From Nansenia antarctica (lineage: Eukaryota > Chordata > Actinopteri > Argentiniformes > Microstomatidae), in contig OZ022355.1 of NCBI GenBank assembly GCA_963989245.1, forward strand, positions 19,974,761 to 20,038,760: a DNA stretch of 64,000 bases, written 5' to 3'. Position numbers and translations under genes: made by a program. The notes beneath the pieces were generated by a model. That model ran no database searches. It was not told the DNA's origin and was given only the letters and a program-made list of their open reading frames with translations. This document shows positions 56,375 through 64,000 of this stretch, in pieces. How positions within the stretch are numbered: position 1 is the first letter of the stretch; each line of letters opens with the position of its first letter.

Positions 56375-56566
56375 TGTTATATCCTAACTAGGTATGTTGA
56401 TATAACTAAATATACTTTCTATATAGTAGAGCAAGCAGGAGCTGGAGACCGTGTTACTGTAATGGTGGTAACTTTATTAGTCGACAACGGAAACGGATAA
56501 CACGTCATACATATATAATAGGCAGTACCCGGATGCCCCACAAGGTGGTAGTATCAGTACATGACA
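56375..56566 (-). repeat. Gypsy-2 3' LTR
   Basis: 192 bp; differs from the other LTR at one position (T for A at 56562). TG/CA ends. Confidence 0.92.
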
Positions 56567-56776
56567 ACTCCTCCCCACTTAATGAACAAGTAGGCTCACT
56601 AACAAATCCTTGAAATTAACAATCGCTCAGAACTCCAATCACAACAACAAAATCACTTTGTTAACTAGTTATAAACCATTCATCTTATTCTAAGGGAATG
56701 AGTTACGGACTACTCAAACCCTGACATGACCCAGGGGATTATTATGCCCCATTCTTGAGGGTCTGTCACATCCCTA

Positions 56777-59700
56777 CTACAGATCCAGGCGTTTCGGCGG
56801 TCGCCGCTCTCTCTGTGACTGGCGATGAGTAGTACGGCCATCCGGCAGAACTACACTGTCTGTATCCGGAACAGGTTTCGGTGTGGAACACGGCGACAGT
56901 TCTGTCTCCGATACAGCGGTGAAAGTGGATCCAGAGTCAACAGGCTCCACTGTACCTGGTGTATCCTGGATGAGTGTGCTCTGGATTGGGCTGCCCCGGT
57001 TGCTTGGCTCAGCAGCAACCACTGGTGTGTTTTCCCCAGGTGTTGCAGACCCCGCGAGAAGCTGGTCGGTGTGTCTCCTCCAGACTAGGTCATCCTTGGT
57101 CCGCACTGTATAAGACACCGGCCCGGTCTGTTCCAGGACTGTAGCAGGCGTCCACTTAGCTCGGTTGTTATAGTTACGTGCCAGTACACGGTCACCGGGC
57201 CGGAAGGTCCTTTCTTTTGCTCTCTGCTCACGTCTCTTGACCTGAGCCTGTTGTTTCAGGTGCACAGTCTCTTTGGTCTTTGGGGGTTTCAGAAGGTCGA
57301 GATTGGTGCGGAGTTGTCTCTTCATGAGAAGTGCTGCCGGCGCGACTTGAGTGGTTGAGTGCGGTATATTTCTGTATGACAGCAGAAACCTATTGAGCCG
57401 CTGTGAGGCCTTCAGGCCGTTTTTCATGCTCTGAACAAATCTCTCTGCTAATCCATTTGTGGATGGGTGATAGGGGGCAGAGCGGATGTGTTGTACTCCA
57501 TTTGCCTCCAGGAATCTCTCAAACTCTTGTGAGACGAATTGGGGCCCGTTATCGCTCACCAGCTGTTCTGGAAACCCGAATCGACTGAACATCTCTCCTA
57601 GTTTCTCGATGGTTTTCTCTGCTGTGGTCGATCTCATTATCGCCACTTCCGGCCACTTACTGTGGGCATCAACCACCACCAGGAACATCCTCTCCTCCAT
57701 CGGGCCAGCGAAGTCCACATGAACTCGCTGCCATGGTGCCTCCGGCCAATCCCACGGATGGAGGGGAGCTGGCTGCGGCATGCAGCGCACCTGCTGGCAT
57801 GACGTACATGTTTTCACAGTCTCCTCGATCTGACCATCCAGTCCAGGCCACCAAAAGTAGCTTCTCGCAAGCTCCTTCATGCGGACGATCCCACTATGTC
57901 CTTCATGTAGCTGCAGTAGTAGCCTTTTCCGTAACACAGGCGGAATAATCACCCGGCGTCCCCAGAGGAGACATCCTGCCTGCACAGACAGTTCACTCCT
58001 TCTTGTGAGGTAGGGCTTGAGCTCGGGAAGGTCTCCCCTCCTACCGGTGATCAGTACATCCATCAGCGTTGACAATACAGGGTCATTCCGGGTGTGTCTC
58101 TTCACTTGAGCTGCTGTGATGGGCGCTTCCTCAACTTGACTGAAGTAGAAAATGCCGGTCCGTGTCGGCTCGGCACGGACCACAGGCAGGGGTAGTCTCG
58201 AGAGGCCATCCGCATTGGCGTGCATCTCCGACTTGCGGTATTTGATGTCGTAGTCATGAGCAGACAACAACAAGGCCCATCTTTGCATCCTTCCCGCCGC
58301 CAGGGATGGAATGCCGGTGTGGGGCCCGAAGATTGTTGTGAGGGGCTGATGGTCTGTCAGGAGAACAAACTTTCTCCCAAAGAGATAGTGATGAATTTTT
58401 TTTACTCCAAACACAATCCCCAGTGCTTCACGTTCTATTTGTGCATAGCCGCTCTCAGCCTTGCTGAGTGTACGGGAGGCGAATGCAATTGGCCGTTCCT
58501 CCCCGCTGGGCATGATGTGTGAAACAACTGCTCCCACCCCATATGGGGAGGCATCACACGCCAGTTGTAGGGGCAGTGCGGGGTCAAAATGTGTCAGGGC
58601 GTCAGATTCCAGCAGCGCCCGTTTCGTTACCTCAAACGCAGCCTCACATTGTTGAGTCCATACCCAGGCTTGCCCGTGGCACAGCAGCTGATGTAGGGGT
58701 CGCAGTAGAGAAGACAGGTTCTGGATAAACTTCCCGTAGTAATTGAGGAGCCCCAGATAAGAGCGGAGTTGACTCACATTTTGAGGTGCTGGTGCTTCCA
58801 CGATGGCCTTGGTTTTGGATGGAGCCTTGTGCAAGCCCTCCGCGTCAATCACGTGACCCAGATACTCGACGGAAGACTGGAAAAACTCACACTTTGACTT
58901 GCGAACTTTTAATCCATATTCTTCCAGTCGCTGCAGAGTGGCCTCCAGGTTCCCCAGATGTTCCTGTTCTGTCCTTCCAGTGATGAGTATGTCATCCAAA
59001 TAACATTGGACCCCGTCTAAGCCGCTCAGTATCTGCTCCATCGCACGCTGGAAGAGAGCCGGTGCAGACGTAATCCCGAAAGGTAGTCTGCAGTATCGGT
59101 ACAGGCCCTTGTGAGTGACTATGGTGAGCAGGTCTCTAGATTTCTCGTCGACCTGCATCTGTAAGTAGGCTTGGTTGAGGTCGATTTTGCTGAATCTTTG
59201 TCCTCCAGCCAAGCCTGTGAACAGGTCCTCTATGCGAGGGAGTGGATAGTGTTCAGCCTCTAGCACAGGGTTCAGGGTGACTTTAAAATCTCCGCAGATT
59301 CTCACCGAAGTATCTTTTTTAATGACTGGTACGATGGGAGTGGCCCACTCACTTCGACTGATGGGCTCCAGCACCCCACTCTTGACCAATGATTCCAGCT
59401 CAGCTTCCACTTTTGGCTTTATGGCGTATGGGACTTGTCTCGCTTTCAGGAACTTGGGTCTGCTGTCTGGCTTGATGTTCAGACTGACTATGATGTCCTT
59501 CATTTTTCCCAGTTCCTCTTTGAACACCTCCGCATGTTTGTTCAGGATAGCAGTCAGAGGGGATTCCCCTTTGTTCAGCATGTGAACCTTGGGCCAGTCC
59601 AGTTGGAGTTCCGCCAGCCACGAACGGCCTAGCAGAGATGACAAGCCGCCCCCCACGACGTACAGTGGTAGGTGTGCGGTTTGCCCATTCACCTGGACTG

Positions 59701-60739
59701 TGACATGGATGACCCCCTTGGTTGGCACTGACTCGCCGGTGTAGGTTCTCAGTTTGAGTTTCGTTGGTTGTAGTGGCAGATGCGGCAGGGTTTCTTTGTA
59801 GACAGCATACGATATAAGAGAGACTGCTGCCCCAGTGTCTATTTCCATACGCACTGGTTTCCCCTCCAGCAGTGGAGTTTCGAAATAACCCCCTGCACCT
59901 CCCACTACTGACAGGACATACACAGGTTCCTCGTCTGATGAGCTGCTGAGATTAGCCGTAGCTTGGCTAGGTTGTACACTATGCACAGGCTGTCTCTTTT
60001 GGAATCTGTATTTTGACTTATTGTTGTCCAGACTAGGATTTTTAATCAGTCCCTTACTTTTGCATGCCCGTTCAATGTGACCTTTTTTTCCACACTTCCT
60101 GCAGTCCACATCCTTACTCCAACACTCAGCAGCCAAATGTCCACTCTTGTCGCATCTGTAACATTTGCTCTGGGTACCTCTGTCCTCTGCGGAGACTCTG
60201 TGCAGCTTACCGCTCTCACTGAGCTGATGAGCGTCCTTGGTCGCTAATTCCATGGACACACTCACTTCAATAGCTCTTTCCAGGGTAAGTGCACTTTCAG
60301 TTAAGAGGCGTTTCTGGGCAGCCTCACTCCTGAGGCCGCACACGAGCCTGTCCCGTATGGTGTCGTTCAGTACATTGCCAAATTCACAATGCTCCGTCAG
60401 CCTTCTAAGGGCAGCCACAAATGTCACTACTGACTCCCCCTCCTCCTGGTTCCTTTTATGGAAGCGAAACCGCTCCGCAATCACCAGGGGCTTTGGTGAA
60501 AAGTGCTCTGACAGGGTTTTCACAATAGCAGCATAGTTTTTAGTCCCAGGTTTGTCAGGCTGGACTAGTGCACGGAGCAAATTATATGCTTTAGGTCCCA
60601 TGACACTCAAAAACGTCGGCACCAACTTCACCCCTTCAATGCCATTTGCTGCTGCAAAGTACTCAAAACGTTCAGTGTAGGAGTTCCACTGCTCCGTACC
60701 TTCCTCAAAGGGGCCGATGCTTCCCAATATCCCCGCCAT
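56777..60739 (-). CDS. gag-pol: Gypsy-2 Gag-Pol polyprotein, 1320 codons, uninterrupted
   Basis: The ATG at 60739 (GCCATAATG-type flank) is about 195 nt after the 5' LTR. In order: Gag capsid-like region (1-180); two zinc knuckles, CYRCDKSGHLAAEC (193-206) and CRKCGKKGHIERAC (213-226); aspartic protease with MEIDTGAAVSLIS (DTG at 301-303); RT with FSKIDLNQAYLQM and YLDD at 580-583; RNase H (LACDASPYG, LLTDHQP; about 727-800); integrase with H945/H949/C978/C981 and D,D,E in HVDFAGP, VSDNGPQF and GLAERFVQ; and a C-terminal Pro/Ser-rich tail. Gag and Pol are fused with no frameshift or stop. All catalytic motifs are present, so the copy may be capable of moving. Confidence 0.93.
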   Translation of the reverse strand: MAGILGSIGPFEEGTEQWNSYTERFEYFAAANGIEGVKLVPTFLSVMGPKAYNLLRALVQPDKPGTKNYAAIVKTLSEHFSPKPLVIAERFRFHKRNQEEGESVVTFVAALRRLTEHCEFGNVLNDTIRDRLVCGLRSEAAQKRLLTESALTLERAIEVSVSMELATKDAHQLSESGKLHRVSAEDRGTQSKCYRCDKSGHLAAECWSKDVDCRKCGKKGHIERACKSKGLIKNPSLDNNKSKYRFQKRQPVHSVQPSQATANLSSSSDEEPVYVLSVVGGAGGYFETPLLEGKPVRMEIDTGAAVSLISYAVYKETLPHLPLQPTKLKLRTYTGESVPTKGVIHVTVQVNGQTAHLPLYVVGGGLSSLLGRSWLAELQLDWPKVHMLNKGESPLTAILNKHAEVFKEELGKMKDIIVSLNIKPDSRPKFLKARQVPYAIKPKVEAELESLVKSGVLEPISRSEWATPIVPVIKKDTSVRICGDFKVTLNPVLEAEHYPLPRIEDLFTGLAGGQRFSKIDLNQAYLQMQVDEKSRDLLTIVTHKGLYRYCRLPFGITSAPALFQRAMEQILSGLDGVQCYLDDILITGRTEQEHLGNLEATLQRLEEYGLKVRKSKCEFFQSSVEYLGHVIDAEGLHKAPSKTKAIVEAPAPQNVSQLRSYLGLLNYYGKFIQNLSSLLRPLHQLLCHGQAWVWTQQCEAAFEVTKRALLESDALTHFDPALPLQLACDASPYGVGAVVSHIMPSGEERPIAFASRTLSKAESGYAQIEREALGIVFGVKKIHHYLFGRKFVLLTDHQPLTTIFGPHTGIPSLAAGRMQRWALLLSAHDYDIKYRKSEMHANADGLSRLPLPVVRAEPTRTGIFYFSQVEEAPITAAQVKRHTRNDPVLSTLMDVLITGRRGDLPELKPYLTRRSELSVQAGCLLWGRRVIIPPVLRKRLLLQLHEGHSGIVRMKELARSYFWWPGLDGQIEETVKTCTSCQQVRCMPQPAPLHPWDWPEAPWQRVHVDFAGPMEERMFLVVVDAHSKWPEVAIMRSTTAEKTIEKLGEMFSRFGFPEQLVSDNGPQFVSQEFERFLEANGVQHIRSAPYHPSTNGLAERFVQSMKNGLKASQRLNRFLLSYRNIPHSTTQVAPAALLMKRQLRTNLDLLKPPKTKETVHLKQQAQVKRREQRAKERTFRPGDRVLARNYNNRAKWTPATVLEQTGPVSYTVRTKDDLVWRRHTDQLLAGSATPGENTPVVAAEPSNRGSPIQSTLIQDTPGTVEPVDSGSTFTAVSETELSPCSTPKPVPDTDSVVLPDGRTTHRQSQRERRPPKRLDL

Positions 60740-60933
60740 AATAACAGCTGGGATAGGCTGGCTGGTTCAGCTGGCTGCCGCTGTTCGCCGTCAGACATGC
60801 GTCGCTTTCACTGCCGGTGCTAGCAATGCTAATGTTGTTAGCATACCTTGGTAGCCTGGCTCCGTCGTAACGTCTCCTAACTCTACTAAACCGACGAAAA
60901 CACACGTAAGTCTCGCCGATCCTCGTCGCCACT

Positions 60934-61125
60934 TGTTATATCCTAACTAGGTATGTTGATATAACTAAATATACTTTCTATATAGTAGAGCAAGCAGGAG
61001 CTGGAGACCGTGTTACTGTAATGGTGGTAACTTTATTAGTCGACAACGGAAACGGATAACACGTCATACATATATAATAGGCAGTACCCGGATGCCCCAC
61101 AAGGTGGTAGTATCAGTACAAGACA
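60934..61125 (-). repeat. Gypsy-2 5' LTR (promoter LTR)
   Basis: 192 bp. On the minus strand it contains CTATTATATATGTATGACG, a TATA-like element beside a TGACG motif, and AATAAAGTTACC further on as a polyadenylation signal. Confidence 0.9.
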
Positions 61126-61459
61126 TTCTGTTAAATGCCAGAAAAAACTACATTAAATTTGACCACTCTCTTCTGAGGCAAGGATCAAACCAGCAACCTT
61201 CTGATTGCTAGCTGGCTGCCTTAACCCCTGCACCAGATACACCACTCTACTGTTAATGATGCAAGCTGATACACATATATCTATCCATCTATCTATCAAA
61301 CTATCTATCAAACTATCTATAAAACTATCAATCTATCTATTTCGAAAAAGGTCGGACATAATGTTTCCAAAAAGACACTTGACGGAACCGTCGTTCGGGA
61401 TTTTGTTTCCGCCTGACATTTTTGACACCTACCTTAATCTAATTAGCCCTGGTTGGTGC

Positions 61460-62016
61460 CAGGGGCCTGTTCCACTATGCAACTATTAACTCTGATCCAA
61501 GCGATTAAGTCTGATCCAGGTTTAAATAAGCTTGCGGTCGGTTCCATCAATGTGGCTCAAATAATTCGCTGCTTGGTTGCTATGCAATCCTTCTGAGTAA
61601 TTCTGGTCCCGAGCAGACTTACAGGCTGGTTTAGGTAATGCGTGCGTCAAAAAAGGCTCACAGGCGGAAACTACATCCCGAACGACAGTTCCTCAAGTGT
61701 CTTTTAGGAAATATTAGTTCCCACTTCACACGAGATAGATAGATAGATAGTTTGACTGTGTGATAGAAAGATAATTTGATATTTTGAAAGTGTGATCGAT
61801 CGATAGATCGATAGATAAATAAATTAAAAAGTGTAAAAAAACCAAACAAATAGGTATGTTTATCAACTTGCATTGCCATCATTACAGCGGTGTGGCTGGC
61901 GCAGGGGTTAAGGCAGCCAGCTAGAGTTCCAAAGGCTGCCAGTTTGAGACTTGATTTAACTTAACAGAATTTTTTTTTTTTTTACATTTAACCGAAGCCT
62001 TCATGCAAATCGATTT

Positions 62017-62062
<46 letters not shown>

Positions 62063-62786
62063 TAAGTGAATCATCTATCCATCAGTAATCATAAGAAAAA
62101 ATAATCTATGCCAAATCCAGGGTTCAGTTAGAAGAACATAAATTACTCAGAAAGGCTTCAAACACCATTGTAATCGTGTCAGTTCTTGTAAATTAGCCTG
62201 CACCATCATTTTATAGCCTATATACTTTTTTAGATGAGATTTTAGATTAGATTCAGACAACGAAATGCAATAAAGAGTGTGTCTGAAGAGGGATTTGAAC
62301 CACCGTCTTAAAATGACGAATAAATACCATGGCAGCGGTCAATACCACTATGCCATCATGACGATATGACTGCTTGTAGCCTGCTGCTGATATCACCACA
62401 GTAGTAAATATTCATTTATTAAAATATGAACATATAACAATAACTGGGGCTAGTATGACCTACGCATTTAATCGGTCAGCAATTTCTTGCCAAACCATTT
62501 CCCTCGCCTTGTTAATTGCGGCAGTATTACACTATTTTACATCTTATTTGTCGTCTTCATAAAGATCAATCTTCATTTCGACAGTTTGACTCTTCTGGCT
62601 TTTTATGTCTGCGTGCACGCGCCCATATCGAGGATTTCTAAGCCGGTGTTCTGTGAACACTGATGACACAAGGCTGATCCTCGTTCGAGGAATCACCTGA
62701 GGCTTGAATTCCAATCCCGAGTTGCCTGATCGCCTGATTTATTTTAATCGCCGATATACTAATCAACGTTAGTGGAACGGCCCCCA
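61460..62786 (+). mobile_element. Copy D of the two-tRNA-unit element
   Basis: Left end CAGGGGCCTGTTCCACTATG; right end, reverse complemented, CTGGGGGCCGTTCCACTAAC. tRNA-like units occur at about 61888-61950 (+) and 62285-62360 (-). It is adjacent to copy C in opposite orientation and includes GATA repeats and a (TA)n run (62020-62059). Confidence 0.62.
62020..62059. repeat. (TA)n microsatellite
   Basis: About 20 TA units within copy D. Confidence 0.9.
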
Positions 62787-62903
62787 GGGGGGTATTCCAT
62801 CAATGTCGCTAAAGGAAAATTCAGGCTTATTTTTTTTTATCTCGCAAGATTTATCAGAATAAGCCTGGATTTCACTTTAGCGACGTTGATGGAATACCCC
62901 CCC
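62787..62903. repeat. 117-bp near-perfect palindrome (foldback element)
   Basis: The left arm GGGGGGTATTCCATCAATGT, continuing CGCTAAAG, is matched by the right arm with one change, and the arms continue to AGGCTTATT, giving a stem of about 47 bp around a short loop. Its GGGGGTATTCCA ends resemble the ends of copies B and C. Confidence 0.8.
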
Positions 62904-63650
62904 AACATGAGGGTGGGTGAGGTTGGCAACGTGGTACTCAGCAATGGAATTATGGGAAGTTTTGTTCAGGGGTGAGTTTCCAGAAAGTAGTACTTATTTT
63001 GACAATCCACGGCCACATAAACAAACTAAATAAATTGTTAGTTCACACACGGAAGATTGACGTGCAAACGTCTTGTTACTCTCTAGCAGCTTTGCAGCTG
63101 AGTTATCAGGATATATATATAAGAAATTGCTTTATTAGGAATAGCCCCTTGAGATATGCTATCTCGTTTTCGAGAGGGCCCTATGCAACAACAATAAAAT
63201 AACCAGACAATTAGACAACACATTTAACAAAACAAACAAAACAAAAAAAACAAGAGAAGAAAACATTTGAATGAAATAAAAAAGACAAAAACTACATTAA
63301 CAACATGACCGATGAACCACACAAGACATGACAAGCAAAATAACAAAACAGACAAAACAAAACAAAAAAAATCTAAATTAGAACAAAACACAAGGAGCAT
63401 ACAGATGGATTTTTCAATGATTAGCAATAGAAGAATAGTAATGGTGACAGTGATACTATATTATATCATGAGAGAATCTTTATAATAGAGATTATATTAT
63501 AATGGACATGTACAGTTGAGCTTATAATAGGCGGAATCATTAATAGGCGGGATCATTTAGGTACTACTTAAAATACTCAAAGCTTTCAGGAAACTGGCCC
63601 CTGTGCTCTCTTATAGGCACCAGAGAGTGGATTTACGGTATGAGGCATTG

Positions 63651-63654
<4 letters not shown>
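62904..63654 (-). other. Probable chrnb1 3' UTR and flank; no other gene seen
   Basis: AATAAA on the minus strand (complement of TTTATT, 63131-63136) would give a 3' UTR of about 620 nt. The plus strand has an AACA/AAAC-rich stretch (63230-63370) whose frames are low complexity. Confidence 0.45.
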
Positions 63655-63655
<1 letters not shown>

Positions 63656-63691
<36 letters not shown>

Positions 63692-63697
63692 TGTGTG

Positions 63698-63733
<36 letters not shown>
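63656..63733. repeat. (GT)n microsatellite, in the chrnb1 3' UTR
   Basis: About 38 GT units with interruptions, starting about 22 bp after the chrnb1 stop on the minus strand. Confidence 0.93.
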
Positions 63734-63735
<2 letters not shown>

Positions 63736-63754
63736 TGTGTGTGTGCGTAGGACC

Positions 63755-63895
63755 TCAGGGGAAGGGGTTATCAGGGGTGTAGTTGAAGCTGGCATCCAGG
63801 AACATGGCCAAGGTGCCCAGAGTGGTGATGACCACAAACAACCAGAAGAACAGTCTGTCCACCACTAAGGCTATGTACTGCCAGTCTCCTGTCAT
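63755..63895 (-). CDS. chrnb1: Acetylcholine receptor subunit beta-1, last coding exon (partial)
   Basis: An acceptor CCCCAACAG precedes 63895. The exon (46 codons plus TGA) reads MTGDWQYIALVVDRLFFWLF, then the fourth membrane helix (VVITTLGTLAMFLDASF) and the end NYTPDNPFP. The DW-x-VAMVVDRLF-LW motif before helix M4 is shared by all nicotinic receptor subunits, and the C-terminal DxFxxxPDPFP-like end matches the muscle beta-1 subunit rather than alpha, delta or epsilon. The protein is part of the pentameric ligand-gated cation channel at the neuromuscular junction. The rest of the gene lies beyond the right edge. A 25-bp (CA)n, which is (TG)n on the coding strand, sits just upstream of the acceptor. 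Confidence 0.88.
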   Translation of the reverse strand: MTGDWQYIALVVDRLFFWLFVVITTLGTLAMFLDASFNYTPDNPFP

Positions 63896-63906
63896 CTGTT
63901 GGGGAA

Positions 63907-63937
<31 letters not shown>

Positions 63938-64000
63938 CACACAAACGTGTAAGTAATTAATAGTACTATATATATATGCAGGGACATCAGTAGGGCTTGC

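Larger units (their letters stand above)
56375..61125 (-). mobile_element. Gypsy-2: young Ty3/Gypsy element, intact frame, TSD TTCTG
   Basis: LTRs at 56375-56566 and 60934-61125 (192 bp) are identical except one base near the end; they run TGTCATGTACTG to GGATATAACA on the minus strand. TTCTG lies immediately outside each end (56370-56374 and 61126-61130). Internally one frame of 1320 codons encodes Gag through integrase. After the 5' LTR comes AGTGGCGACGAGGATCGGCG, a plausible primer-binding region. Confidence 0.93.
55510..61459 (-). mobile_element. Copy C of the two-tRNA-unit element, interrupted by Gypsy-2
   Basis: Left end GGGGGGTATTCCACGTACAT. A plus-strand tRNA-like unit lies at about 56003-56090 (TGGCAGAGTGGTATTAGCC, then GGATTAAATCCCGC) and a minus-strand unit at about 61186-61255 (TGGTGCAGGGGTTAAGGC). 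Gypsy-2 separates them (56375-61125). The right end abuts copy D. Without Gypsy-2 the copy is about 1.2 kb. Confidence 0.6.

Overview
This window is teleost fish nuclear DNA. The four host genes I can support are spliced vertebrate genes: a claudin-7-type tight-junction gene, the last exon of a muscle acetylcholine receptor beta-1 subunit, a CaMKII inhibitor (CAMK2N family), and an unrecognised small secreted cysteine-containing protein. The rest is dominated by fish-type mobile DNA: endogenous retroviruses, Ty3/Gypsy elements, LINEs, a tRNA-derived SINE, hAT and PIF/Harbinger elements, and long microsatellites. There are no bacterial operons, CRISPR arrays or rRNA genes. Gene structures were read from open frames plus GT/AG sites; no transcript or database search was available.

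Layout. 1-2440: short repeats and a small inverted-repeat element. 2459-11472 (+): endogenous retrovirus ERV1. Its pol is split by a LINE (3275-5346) and by a hAT element with a perfect 8-bp target duplication (5716-7449). Its env is open throughout, and a probable 3' LTR follows. 11777-about 17540 (+): a second retrovirus-derived locus, ERV2. A full-length gag is separated by one in-frame TAG from a 925-codon frame in which the protease, reverse transcriptase and integrase active sites are gone but RNase H is intact. 18167-22590: two MITEs, a SINE and an L1 fragment. 22645-28046 (-): the four-exon secreted-protein gene, whose second intron is filled by nested hAT elements. 28182-31990: two inverted copies of a 1.2-1.3 kb element carrying two tRNA-like units. 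32211-39920 (+): a Gypsy element with 255-bp LTRs; its 5' LTR is split by a hAT that carries a 31-bp minisatellite. 40213-40430: broken THAP zinc-finger fragment. 42053-42561 (+): CAMK2N-family gene. 45465-49951 (-): claudin-7-like gene with a LINE remnant in intron 2. 52984-54779: PIF/Harbinger element carrying a LINE fragment. 55510-62787: two more copies of the tRNA-like element. One holds a young Gypsy (56375-61125, -) with a 1320-codon open frame and near-identical LTRs. 63755-63895 (-): chrnb1 last exon.

How they fit together. CLDN7 and CHRNB1 both lie on human 17p13.1, so the right half looks like a conserved block. Between host exons, the transposons can be ordered in time because many insertions interrupt one another with readable target duplications.
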